This document shows, one piece after another, positions 20,418-32,519 of a DNA stretch of 64,000 nucleotides. Each line of letters opens with the position of its first letter. The stretch's first letter is position 1. The position numbers and the translations under genes were made by a program. The stretch comes from Hibiscus mutabilis (Eukaryota; Streptophyta; Magnoliopsida; Malvales; Malvaceae): contig CM033726.1 of the NCBI GenBank assembly GCA_019671005.1, positions 22,257,657-22,321,656 of the forward strand, written 5' to 3'. The notes below the pieces were generated by a model, which saw only the letters and a list, made by a program, of their open reading frames with translations, did no database searches and was not told where the DNA came from.

Positions 20418-21991
20418 TTTGGTATAATTGGATATATGTAGAGTCTTAGCAACTGCATTCCATCACTACGGTGCGTTCCAAACACTTTGGTGTTGACATT
20501 AGATGCTACGACGTTGTAGACACTACGGTGCTGTTTAGACACTTCAGTGTCGACTAGTACAAAAGGTGCGATAATGAGGAGCAAAGGGCGTCATCAATTA
20601 CATACTCACCATCAGACGCAACGACGTTGCAGACACTACAGTGTCGTTATGATGACTCGTATACGATAGGTTCACATGAAATTGTACTTTGGGCTATAAT
20701 TCATGAAATGCCTTTATGCAGGTGGATAGGCCAGTAAGTCTATCGTATTTCTTACTAATAAAGTAAGAATGATAATATGACTTTGGATATATATATATAT
20801 ATACAATTATGATTTATATTGATGCTTTGAACATGGAATGTTGATTATAATGTTGATTTTGCCCAAGCACTATTGTGAAGTCTTTGGTATAGTTGGATAT
20901 CCACAGAGTCTTAGCAGTTGTGTCCTAGCACTACCGTGCGTTTCAGTCACTTCGTTGATGTTTAGACACTTCGGTGTTGACTTAGATGCTACAGTGTTGT
21001 TAAGACACTTCGGTGTTGTTAGCACAAAATGTGCAATTATGAGGAGCAAAGAGCGTCGTCGAGTACGTACTCATCTCAGTCGCTTCGGTGATACAGTCGC
21101 TACGACGTTGTAGCCACTACGGTGTCGTGATGACTCGCATACCATAGCATCACATGATTTTCTACTTTGGGCTATAATACTTGAAATGCATTTATGCAGG
21201 TAGTTAAGCTAAAAAGCTTAACGTACACAAGACTGGTAAGACAGATCGAATCCTATGATTTGAATATTATATTGGTTTAAAGAACTATACATATAAGGTA
21301 GTTCTATGCATGATAAAATGTTATCAACTGCAATTGGAAATCGCTTGCCATTTTGCAGGTGTGTGTTATTTATAATCATTGTTTTATATTGTTATGATTA
21401 TGCTTCACTAAGTTATACTTAGCGTGTGTTTCGTATCACACATAGGTACTTTGGACTAGATAGCAGAGGAGAGACTGCTCATTATTGGATCAAGTTAGCC
21501 TACATTATCAGTATGTATTACCATATCCTAGTCTAGTGGGGTATGCATAGATATTAAATAAGTAGCTATTTTGTATACCTAAATTTTTTTACTCTATTTA
21601 TAAGTTAATGTGGATGTATGATCTAGAAACATAACTTAGTTTGAGGAAATAAGAATATTTGAAAAGATGCTTCAAATGATTTTAAACTTAGTTGGTTGTT
21701 TATCGCGTAGTGATTTTAAAATCAAGAAAGGGTGTAGGCAACACACATAGTTTTCACCCTGAATTATATTTTCATTTTAATAACTACTTAAAGTATTTTA
21801 TAAACCAATTCAGGGTCGAAACTAGGTGACTCTAGACAGATTTGTAATTTAATGAAACCGAGAAAGGGTTGTTTAATCAAATTAGTTTTGCATCAAATAA
21901 AAAAAATTTACAAGTCTAAAAACTAGTGTAAATCAGTTAGTAACATCTTTAATGTGTATTCGAATATCGAATATACGTTGAGGGTGTTACA
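20418..21991 (+). repeat. Chromovirus A 5' LTR (left end truncated)
   Basis: About 1.57 kb that repeats directly at 24068-25603. It ends GAGGGTGTTACA immediately before a tRNA-Met primer site. It contains two tandem, diverged half-units starting GTCTTTGGTATA (20418 and 20880), each with an 8-bp palindrome, hairpin array, GCAC...GTGC hairpin and the block TACTTTGGGCTATAAT. The left boundary is a deletion junction with Athila protease, so no TG end is visible. Confidence 0.88.
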
Positions 21992-22010
21992 TTTAGTGGT
22001 ATCAGAGCAA
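21992..22010 (+). promoter_or_regulatory. Primer-binding site of element A
   Basis: TGGTATCAGAGC at 21997-22008, six bases after the LTR end, matches the complement of the initiator tRNA-Met 3' end. Confidence 0.88.
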
Positions 22011-24067
22011 AGGTTTAGCCGATTCTGGAAGGTAAACCAAGTCCAATATGATTTTGCTAAAGTGTACATGCCCCTAGGATGTGATGTTACTGATGTATTG
22101 CTTGCATAACTTGATGTAGCTCTTCAATAGTATGAATGAGACTCTAATGGCTATAAGAAAAATAAGATACTGTTAGATTTCGTCAGTTGACGAATTTTGA
22201 GGGTTAAGAAAAGACCCATAGTGGATACAACACAATGAAATAAATATGGTAGTTGACTCCTATCCAGGATGAGTTATCTGTATAAAAGAGAACTGGTACA
22301 GTAATTATAAGATGTTGGTCTATAACATTTGTATTTGCACTTACGCTTATAATAGCATAAGTTATAAGAAATTTAGAGAGTAAGGGCTCATACGCACATT
22401 TCAAGGTAAAAGGGTAGCCATAGGACGGTAAGCTTATGATTAAATGGAATTGTGATTGTTCTTAATAAAATTAAGATAGTCAGATACGAAAAGTTAGAAA
22501 AAAGAAGTATTCTTATTCTAGAAATACGTATTTGTTAAATGGCTAAACATGAAATTGTTGGAAATTACTACAGATGTAATCTGACAGCCTGCTTAAGATA
22601 AGCTAGAGGCTGAAAATATGAAAATTTAGAGTATGATGGGAATAAGTTAATAGATGATATTACTGATTAGGAAAGGCTAATGTAGTAGCTGATGCTCTTA
22701 CCTAGAAAATGTTCTTTATTCCGCATGCAATGAACGCTTAATTGTCTTTGGGAAATAATGGTACTCTAAGTACAAAGTTACAACTTTAACCAATCTTGTT
22801 AGATCCAATTAAAGATTTGCAAGTGGCAGATGAAGAATGCCTTGAAAAGAGAAAGCAAGTTTAATCTAGAGAAGCCTAAGATTATGAAAGCAAATATGAT
22901 GCATTGCTATTGAGGAAATGTTTATAATGGTGAAATGAAGAAATAAATTTTAATAGAAGGACAGTCAGTTGGACTATTCTGATCTTTGAAGATAAGTTAC
23001 GAACTAATATTATTAAGAACACAAGACTATGGGAAAGGATTAAAATGTTCAGAATAATCCAAAAGTGGATGGAGTTGATCTGACTTAAGAAATAGAAGAC
23101 AAAGTGAGGATTATTTAAAATAATCCTAAAGCAGCTGCATATCGACAATAGGCATATGCGGATAAAAGAAAAAGGATATTGAGTTTAAATTTAGAAACAA
23201 GGTACGTACGAAAGTTTCACCTTGGAAAAAAAGTACTATGCTTTGGTCAAAAGGAAAGCTTGGTCTTTGATTTATTGGACTGTATGAGACTCTTAAAAAA
23301 GATGGACAAATGACTTATTAATTGACTTTACCTTTGGAGGCGAGCAAGACTCACGATATATTTCACGTGAATTTGCTTCAAAGGTATCGATCAGATCCTT
23401 TTTAGGTTATCAACCCAAAGGAAGTTGAATTACAAGTCGATATTTGACGTATGAAGGAGAACCAATGAAAATCTTAGCATATGGAATAGAAGGTTCCCAA
23501 TAATGTTAACGATGTTTGTAGTTTCTTGAGACTTGCTAGATATTATCGAAGGTTTGTGAACAACTTTTCGATTATAGCTGCTCTACTTACAAAGCTATTG
23601 AGAAATAATGTTCCACTCGTATGGACTGAGAAGTGTCAAGAAAGCTTTGATTTGTTAAAGAAAATTTTAACAGAAGCTTCGGTTTTGCTACAATCAGAGT
23701 CAAGAAAAGAGTTTACTCTGTATTGTAACGCATCCTATAATGGAATAGGGTGCGTGTTGATGTAAGATGGGAAGGTGATCATGTATGCTTCCTGACAACT
23801 AAATCGGATTTTTAGATTTTGGGATACTTTCGAGAAGTCAACCTTGATATTATTGAAAATGTATGTTGATCAAAGTTACATAAATGGCAAGAAATATTAA
23901 ATGGCATATGTGATACATTGATATCGCATAATGATTTATCTATGATAAATCAGATTTTTAGATTTTGGATATGAACTGCCCATTATCAAATTATGTATGA
24001 TAGTAATGATGGATTGGATATTGAATGTGAAAATATTATATTGTTATGCCCAAGTACTACTGTGAGA
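22011..24067 (+). pseudogene. Chromovirus A internal region, scrambled and decayed
   Basis: Two kb instead of the usual five or so. Recognisable pieces on the plus strand are out of order. A GKANVVADALT segment (end of RNase H) is near 22675, and the integrase C-terminus or chromodomain approach with FHVNLLQRYRSDP is near 23360-23410. Only after that comes an RNase H start, RLARYYRRFVNNFSIIAALLTKL to YCNASYNGIGCVLM (23526-23765). No gag, protease or RT catalytic block is seen. A short repeat with ATTTTTAGATTTTGG occurs near 23806 and 23952. Several deletions or a rearrangement are needed, and nothing is translatable. Confidence 0.75.
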
Positions 24068-25603
24068 GTCTTTGGTATAATTGGATATCCATAGGGTCTT
24101 AGTAGCTGCATTCCATCACTACGGTGCGTTCCAGACATTTCGGTGATGACATTAGAGCTACGGCATTGTAGACACTACGGTGTTGTTTAGACACTTCAGT
24201 GTCGACTAGCACAAAAGGTGCGATAATGAGGAGCAAAGGGCGTCATCGATTATGTACTCGCCATCAGACGCTACGGCGTTGCAGACACTACGATGTCGTT
24301 ATGATGACTCGTATACCATAGGTTCACATGAAATTTTACTTTGGGCTATAATTCATGAAATGCCTTTATGCAGGTGGATAGGCCAGTAAGTCTATCGTAT
24401 TTCCTACTGATAAAGTAAGAATGATAATATAACTTTGAATATATATATATATATATACAATTATGATTTATATTGATGCTTTGAACATGGAATGTTGATT
24501 TTGCCCAAGTACTATTGTGAAGTCTTTGGTATAGTCGGATATCCATAGAGTCTTAGCAGCTGTGTCCTAGCACTACGACGTGTTTCAGTCACTTCAGTGA
24601 TTTTTAGACACTTCAGGGTCGACTTAGACGTTACGGTGTTGTTCAGACACTTTGGTGTTGTTAGCACAAAATGTGCGATCATGAGCAGCAAAGAGCGTCC
24701 TCGAGTACGTACTCATCTCAGTCGCTTCGGTGATGCATACACTACAGTGTCGTGATGACTCGCATACCATATCATCACATGATTTTGTACTTTGGGCTAT
24801 AATACTTGAAATGCATGAATACAGGTAGTTATGCTAAAAAGCTTAACGTACGCAAGATTGGTAAGCCAGATCGAATCCTATGATTTGAATATTATATTGG
24901 TTTAGTGAACTATACACGTACGGTAGTTCTATGTATGATAAAATGTTATCAACTGCAATTCGAAATCGCTTGCCATTTTTCAGGGCTGTGTTATTTATAA
25001 TCATTATTTTATATTGTTATGATTATGCCTTACTAAGTTAGCATGTGTTTCATATCACACGTAGGTGCTTCGGACTAGATAGCAGAGGAGGAGCTGCACA
25101 TCATTGGATCAAGTTAGCCTACATTATCAGTAAGTATCACCACATCCTAGTCTAGTATGTATAGATATTAAATAAGTAGCTATTTTGTATACCTAAATTT
25201 TTTTACTCTACTTATAAGTTAATGTGGATGTATGATCTAGAAACATGACTTAGTTTGAGGAATTAAGAATATTAGAAAAGATACTTCAAACGATATTAAA
25301 CTTAGTTGGTCGTTTATCGCGTAGTGATTTTAAAATCAAGAAAGGGTCTAGGCAGCACACATAGTTTTCACCTTGAATTATATTTTCATTTTAATAACTG
25401 CTTAAAGTATTTTATAAACCAATTCAGGGTCGAAACTAGGTGACTCTAGAAAGATTTGTAATTTAATGAACCTGAGAAAAGGTTGTTTAATCAAATTAGT
25501 TTGGATCAAATAAAAAAATTTACAAGTCTAAAAATCAGTGTAAATTTGTTAGTAACATCTTTAATGTGTCTTCAAATATCGAATATACGTTGAGAGTGTT
25601 ACA
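24068..25603 (+). repeat. Chromovirus A 3' LTR
   Basis: Direct repeat of 20418-21991 with the same two half-units (from 24068 and about 24529), including AT microsatellite at 24438-24454. It ends GAGAGTGTTACA at 25603. The following bases belong to a C-type internal region, so element A appears to have inserted into a C copy. The left boundary is set by homology; no polypurine tract was recognised before it. Confidence 0.85.
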
Positions 25604-25762
25604 GGCTTCATAACAAATTAGTTCCTCTTGTTAAAGTATTATGGAAAAATCACAATGTTAAAGAAGCCACATGGGAACCGAAGTTAGCTATGAAGAATTA
25701 ATATCCACATATGTTTCCTTCAGGTAAATTCAAGGACAAATTTCTTTTAAAGGGGAGGGAAT
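25604..25762 (+). pseudogene. Chromodomain end and polypurine tract of a second C copy
   Basis: Matches 39910-40067: LVPLVKVLWKNHNVKEATWEP (chromodomain), a stop (TAA in place of CAA), then GKFKD and the polypurine tract AAAGGGGAGGGAATTG directly before the LTR. It is the 3' end of a C-family internal region that is not part of the copy at 32520-40067. Confidence 0.85.
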
Positions 25763-26997
25763 TGTAATACCCTATATATAGGTTTAGAGATATGTAGCAC
25801 CTTAGTTTTAAGTAAAATTATAATGAGGTTCACACATATTATATTAAGTAAATGCATTTAGGATCAAATGGGAAGAAAATCAAATTTGGAAGGCTATCTA
25901 AGAAAAATGACCTAAATCAAATCATGGGAACTTGATTTGCTAAATACTAAAGTAACTAAACGGGAAACTCTTGCAAATTTTTTTTGTTGCATGATAAGGT
26001 AACAATTTAACAAGGTTGTGTTGAGGTGTCATGTGAGGAGGCATGCAAGTGTTGGGGTCCGGTGGCAAGGGAGAAGAAACATACAAAGTGGTGTATCATC
26101 TTGTTCCTCCCTTAGAGAAAAAACCAAAACCTTAAGTGTTAGAGAGAAAGTGAGAGAAAGCTTGGATTTCATTATTGGAAATTAAGATTTTAGCTTAGGT
26201 TGAGCAATGCTTTAACCCCTTGTTCGGTTAGCTTAAGTGGGGGGTAAGAATCCTCTTCAATTATTCAAATTTAAAGTTTGATTAGTTGAGAATGTAGTTT
26301 GATTGAGAATTTTGTGAATGATGTGTTGCTAAGATTGTTCATAGATCTATTGATGTTAAGAAAAACTATAGGAGTCTTTCGAATATGATGTTTAATAACC
26401 TGCCCTATTTTGAACATATTTGAATACATGATGTTTTGGGATTGCTTCGAATATATGTGATCACATGATGGATTGTCTAGAGTATATATGTATATGTACA
26501 TGAATTTTTGGACTGTTTGAACATAAAAGAGAGTATATGGAACTGTTTTATATATATACACTTGAGTATCTAAATAATTGAAACTGTTTTTGCAAGGATA
26601 GTAGATTGTTATGTACCTACTTAAGTATGTACGAGTAATTAGGATGTTTCGATGCCTATAGTAAACATAAAGGGAATATTTTGATTAAAAAATATATAAG
26701 TGAAGGTTGCCCTATTTTGTATACATGAACATGTTATTAAATGGTTTAGGACATGAAAGGATGGTTGGGACCTGATTTGTATAATTAAGTGTATAATGGA
26801 TTGTTTTACTGAGCATATTGGTATAGATAGTTACTCAAAGTGAATTGAATGATACGGACTTAATGAGGATTGACTTTGAAGTATATGAATATGTATATTT
26901 TCAGATGAATTGGATTGTTTGATTGGATACGTGTGTGTATGCTTGTGTGATGGAATGGTTAAACATGTAAATGATTGATAGATCGAATTCTAATGCA

Positions 26998-26999
<2 letters not shown>

Positions 27000-27042
<43 letters not shown>
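27000..27042. repeat. AT dinucleotide microsatellite
   Basis: About 21 copies of AT within LTR C. The 3' copy has none at the same position (41320-41330 reads ATATACATC), so it expanded after or differently from the partner. Confidence 0.9.
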
Positions 27043-27044
<2 letters not shown>

Positions 27045-27774
27045 TGCCATATCTAGACCCTAAAGAAATTGAAGGTGGAAAGGCAAAAGTAGTTCAATTA
27101 GGAGACAAACAAAAGGGGATTCTTATACAAGAGCAAAACTAGCTCGGAACGAACAGTCAGTGTAATTTTAGAGTCTTGGGATAGGCTATTAACCTTCTCA
27201 AGCATTTCTTGTTGTTCTTAGTTACTTTGAGTTATCTTTAATTATATTGTGATTAAGTAAGCTTGGATCAAAGGTAAGTCATTCTAAATTATGCTGATAA
27301 GTGCAATTCTTGTTCATGATCATTATTATGTAAGCTTGATATCATGCCTGATTGGTGTAACCCCTCAACCCGGCCTAGTTGCAAGACCAAACCGAGCAAG
27401 CTACATTAGGTTTACCAGAGAAAATCAGGAAGATGAAACCTAAAACACGTCCATTTTTTTCTTTTATCTTGTCTAGATGCATTATTACTTTCCTATTTTA
27501 CATACTATCCGCATGTGATAACTCAACACAATCGGGCTCCGAAACGATATCCAATTGAACATAGCGCAATTTAGGGACTAAACTGCAAATTTAACAACTT
27601 ACACGGACTTTTCCCAATTTTATGTTACCAACCATTAATTAAGCATATTTCAGGCTTACGTCTCATAAATTAGCTTAATACGATCATCTATGCTCATTCA
27701 ATTGATAAAACAAGTTTCAGGGACTGAAACAAAAGAAACCAAAACTGCTTTTCCATGACATTAACATAAATAAC

Positions 27775-28065
27775 GGTCACTGTATCGATACGCTAAGTAC
27801 CGTATCGATACGGTATTGCAACCATCGTTTTGATACGACTAACCCCGTACCGGTATGCTACTTTGAATACGAAAATTCCTTTTTATTTCATTAAATACCA
27901 CACCGATACGGTCATGTGGTGTTCTGGTACGCGGGCTCATTCCAAAAAGTTACATTCCTGTAGCATCAAACCGTATTGAAACACCTTCACTCGTACCGAA
28001 ATACCCTACCCAAAATTGCCTAGCCTTATCGATACGGTCCCCTGCGTATCAGTATACCTGGGCCT
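27775..28065. repeat. CGTAYCGRTACG palindrome array, solo LTR
   Basis: About ten perfect or near copies of a 10-12 bp palindrome, such as GTATCGATACG, GTACCGGTATG and CCGATACGG. One of them, at 27798-27815, is a perfect 18-bp palindrome. Homologous arrays lie at 55965-56265 and 60795-61075. Confidence 0.85.
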
Positions 28066-28944
28066 GTAATGTCAAGTTTAGCTATTTTTTCACTCGAATC
28101 TAGATGCATTTGGGTTCTAGGAGATTGCATACATGCATACAAACAAGCATAAAACACATAAACTCACATTTATGCTAGGATCAAGCAACCAAATCCATTT
28201 TGTACCATCAAAGGATCACTCTAGAGGCATGCTTCTTAAACCATTTTGCCAAACATACCAAAATGAACAAAAAGACCATTCTCAGCATAAGCAACATGAC
28301 AACACAACACACAGCATAATAAACTTGCTCAAACCATCACAACATGGCAATCAATAAGGAGGCTCTAGATGCATACTTAGGTAACCAATCATCCACAACT
28401 AAAAGAAAGGATTAACATCAAACTTAGCAACATCAAACTATCCTCAAAAACCAGCATAGAAACATACTTAAAATCCATAAGAAAACATAATTACAACTCT
28501 CAAAACCATGGCGAACACATTACCTTATTGGCCGAAATATAGACCAAGTTCATACTCAAACTTGTAAATGTCCTTGGATCACTTAGCCTTGCCTCTTGCT
28601 GCCCCCAAACCTTAATGTTCTGCATCATTAGGAAAAAGAGAGCGTAAGCACACTTGGTTTGTGAGGATGCTCGTACAACAACGATGCATTAAAACCATTT
28701 GAAAACCATATGCTTGTTTTCCACAAACATGCTTACAACCTAAGCATTAAATCCACATACATTAAATCATTATGCAACATCATGTACATTCCATGCTTAA
28801 ATCCCCATGCATTAAATCATAAGCCATGCTTAAATCCCAAAGCATTAAAAATAGGTTCAACACATGAACTTTCTCATATATTGGCATTTATAATGACCCA
28901 GATGACCACCTCTATCCTATACATATCGGATACACGGATCTCTC

Positions 28945-29182
28945 ATACCATGCCTAGTTAAACCGCATGATATCCCAAACCTTGCCTAGTTAAACTGTAA
29001 GATTTTACACCCTCGCCTAGTTAAATCGCGAGATTTCACCCTTGCCTAGTTAAACTGCAAGAGTACCGACCTTGCCTAGTTAAACTGCAAGATCACCATC
29101 AATTTGGGTTGCCTAGTTAAACCACATGCCCCAAATGAGGTCCCAACAGTCCGAGTGGCCTTGTTAAACCGCCATACCTCAA
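28945..29182. repeat. Seven stem-loops with a common loop, about 30-bp period
   Basis: Units share CTAGTTAAAC in the loop but have different self-complementary stems: CATGC/GCATG, CTTGC/GTAAG, CTCGC/GCGAG, CTTGC/GCAAG twice, ATTTGGG/CCCAAAT and TGGC/GCCA. Positions are 28949, 28981, 29012, 29041, 29071, 29102 and 29156. Confidence 0.85.
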
Positions 29183-32100
29183 GGACCCATGGCCACGATC
29201 ATTTTTGTTCATATTTTATAGTGCACTTTTAATCCTATGGCATGCCAACTATATCCGATTGTTTTCTCACCATGTCACATAGCCAATATACCATTTACAA
29301 ATGATTTACTTATTGCTTTACAATGCATTAAACAAAACATCACATATACAAATCTCATTGCCAATGCAATAACACTATTCCCAACTGGAATGAAAACCAA
29401 TGCTCAATAGCATTTAATATAATTTAAACCCCTGCATATGTACTCAAAATCATGCATTTCCGGTAAGTAAATCATACCATGTTTATCACCAAAACATGCA
29501 AATGACATGCTCATATCCAAGAGCAAAATAAGGGAAACATACTTCCGAGCTTAGGTAAGTGTCTCACGCTTACAGTAAACTAGCAACAACCTTTACAAAC
29601 CTTTGTAAAGCATTTAAAACCAGTTTCCATTCATCGAAACACTTCGCCTTCCTTGCCAACGCGATAAAAGCTCCCAACAAGAAACAAAACAGCGTCAAGC
29701 TTCTTCGTCTTGATTGTCCCCTGTTTCAAACACATAAAACCAGAGGATAAATACATTCAAACTACTTCCTCAAGGAAAAACCCCGCAACTCTTAAGTTGC
29801 CCACTTAGAAACCATCTGAAACAAACCGAAATCATCATCAAACGTTTCTGAAACTTAACGCAGCCATAAAACAATGATTCAACCCATCAATCAACATCAA
29901 TTATCATCCAAAAACCCTTTCCAAACATCCTTTTACTTCCAACAAAGATTAAACTCGAATATCATCACAAAAACTCAAATATAACAACCTAAACAATTAG
30001 AGATCCAAGAGTTTCGGGATTCTATTGATAAAAACAACTTATCAACATCATAATACATCCGAAATATGTATTAAATCAACCTTAAACATTGTAAATCAGA
30101 TCCACTTCGAAAATTACCTTGTTACATCAATTTTACCCAATTTACTCAATCAAACATTGATAAATCATTAAAATCAGTTTACAATCAATAAATCAAGGAT
30201 CAAATACTTTGGAATTTTAGTAAAGAACCATACAATAGAGGAGATCACGGACCTTACCCCTATTGTGAGATTTCTCCCTTAATTGGTTTGATAAAAGCTA
30301 AGAAAACACAAGATTTAGATGAGATTTTGCAAAAAAAATGTTAATCAATCAATTACAAATCATAAAAAAAGTTAAAAGACTCCTCACCTCTGGATTTTGA
30401 TGAAAACTTGAGTGTTTGGCTGTGGAGAGTGTGGAGAGAAAAGTTGAGAGAAAAGCTACGTGAATTTTCTTTAAAGAGCCTAACTAACTTTTAACTAAAA
30501 TCATTTTTTAATTTTCTTTAAAACACATATTAAAATATCTTTAATTAAGGGAGAAATCATCAGAAAAAAACTTGGTAAAATAGCTCCTTAAAGATTCTAA
30601 GAATTTGACCCTTTTCATTTTAGTTATCTTTAAAAATAGTTCTCAAAACTTGCATTTTGGTCGCCAGCCCAAAATGTCTGATTTCCAAATCTAATTTTTT
30701 GAAATTGATTTCACCATTATCCTTAATATATTTAATAATTCTTTTAGAATATTTTTCCCAAATTTTATCACCTTCAAAAATATTTAAACCAATTAAATCC
30801 TGAAACTGACCCGAAACTCTAATACCGGTCCACCAAACCTTCGAGCCATCCTTTAAAACATCTAAGCCCAAAAATGGGGTATTACAATTGGAAAACTAAA
30901 CATAAGACATGTTGGAAGTAATATGGATTGTGATGCTATTCGAATAAAAGTAATGAAACAATGAGAAGTTCACATGAGGTGAATACCTACCCAAATTGAA
31001 AAAGGGTGATATGCTTATCGATTTGATATCTTAATACGGAGCTATACTCACTTTGTTATGAATATGATATGTTAAATGTGAAAGCCTTGGTTTCGAGTCA
31101 GTCTTAGGTATAGATGGCATGCCATAGAGTCCATAGAGCTCATGTTTGGGGTGGACTACGGTCTGGGACTACGGTCCTTAATTGGCGACAGTATGAGGGA
31201 AGTTATGTGGTCACTTAGCATAGTAGAAGGAATTGACCAGTACTATGAGTACTATTTTTATTTGGCGATAGTTGGTTGGGGTTCGTGTACCTAGACTATA
31301 TTTGATTCTCAAGGCTATGTTAATAAGAAATCATGAAGACTTATAAGATAAATGTAAAGATTTGTAATAACTTGTGCAACAAGCAATAAATCAATATCAT
31401 GAATCGTTAAAACTGTGTAGAAGAATGCATGCTTCGAATGAGAACATTTTTTAGTATACATTAAATATTCTTGAGCTAAAATAGTTACATTATACATATT
31501 GGGTGGATTTTTCTATGATCATGATAAGCTTGTTCGAAAAACTTACTTTGATTTACCTAATTCTTGTTTAAGTTGAAAGCTTTTAAATTAAATTTTTGTT
31601 GTGAAAGGTTAACTTGTCGCCTATTACCTTTAAGTAATTTAAATTACCTCACTAAGTGTATTCTTATAAAACTCTTTCACTACATTTCAGGACTCATCTG
31701 GTAAGCACATCTCTTCTTGGAGCTTGGTTGGATTGCAAGTACTGCTTAACATATGTTTTATCACCTTTTGTGTTACTCCTAGAGTGGTGGCACAAAGTTT
31801 AATTTACAAGCATGTAGATCATTTTGATGTGTATAAATTTTTATCTATAAGCTTGTAAGGTTTGTAAATAACTATATATATATATATATATATTGGTGGT
31901 TGGTTGCTTGATAATAACTATAGATAATATTATATGGTTTAGTAGTTGATATATGCATGTTTTAGATATTTCGATTATAAAAGTTTGACATGTTAAATGA
32001 GTAAATCATCATGCTAGTTACGTAGGTTTAGTTTAATGTAAAAATACTTGGGTTGTATGGGTGGATCATTCTTGACTGAGCTCATAAAATTTTGATTGTG

Positions 32101-32519
32101 AAAAGTGTAAGTTATAAGTAAGTTAGGAGTATTATGCGGATGCTTATTTAGTATAATGTACTTATTTTGACTATTAGTTAAGTAGTAGTTTATGTACTAA
32201 GTTGAGACTGGCTATGAATTAGTTTAAGTTTAAAGGGATTTATGTTGGGGTTTGTATTATTAACCTTGTTAAAAGCGTTACTTAGTTATGAAGTTATTTC
32301 TTTAATCATCCTTGTTGAGTCTAAACATCACATTAAAATGGTAGGTAATATGACATTAAATGGTGCAAGTATTTTCCTTGTGTTTTGGGTTTATTCAAAT
32401 GTTAACTTGTGGTACAAGTAATCTTTTGATGGTATTCGAATACTATCTTATGATGTTTGTTTAGTTTTTTTAGCACTCTTGACTTGGTTTACTTCTAAGC
32501 CGGGTTTGAGGGTGTTACA

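Larger units (their letters stand above)
27356..30886 (-). mobile_element. Solo LTR of a D-type chromovirus, 3.5 kb
   Basis: Bounded by TGTAACCCC and TATTACA on the plus strand and flanked by the target duplication ATTGG (27351-27355 and 30887-30891). The uninterrupted site survives as one copy (GTTGG) near 41637. On the minus strand it begins TGTAATACCCC and ends GGGGTTACA. It is homologous to the D LTR (53300-56692), sharing GGATATAGTTGGC, the CGTACCGATACG array and the AATTAAAG-rich 5' part. No internal region is present, as expected after LTR-LTR recombination. It contains three palindrome or hairpin arrays described separately, and no gene. Confidence 0.92.
25763..32519 (+). repeat. Chromovirus C LTR, split by a solo LTR
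   Basis: Starts TGTAATACCC after a polypurine tract and ends GGGTGTTACA before the primer site. Without the 3.5-kb insertion at 27356-30886 it is about 3.2 kb. Matching parts of the 3' copy are 40068-41719 and 47521-48065. It acts as 5' LTR for the C internal region to the right and as 3' LTR for the C remnant to the left. It holds AT microsatellites (27000-27042, 31872-31893) and the palindrome GGCATGCC at 31116-31123. No genes; ORFs at 26271 and 31315 are chance. Confidence 0.88.

Noticed and set aside
20780..20800. AT dinucleotide runs as regulatory sites
   Set aside because: Short microsatellites (also 24438, 31872, 40788) vary in length between LTR partners and carry no other signal.
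28945..29182. Regular 30-bp palindromic repeats resembling a CRISPR array
   Set aside because: There are no unique spacers of fixed length, the repeat stems change from unit to unit, the context is a plant LTR with target duplication, and no cas-like genes exist.
30620..30871. 83-codon minus-strand ORF in the solo LTR
   Set aside because: It lies at the start of the LTR, in U3-like sequence, and the equivalent D LTR stretch does not keep the frame.
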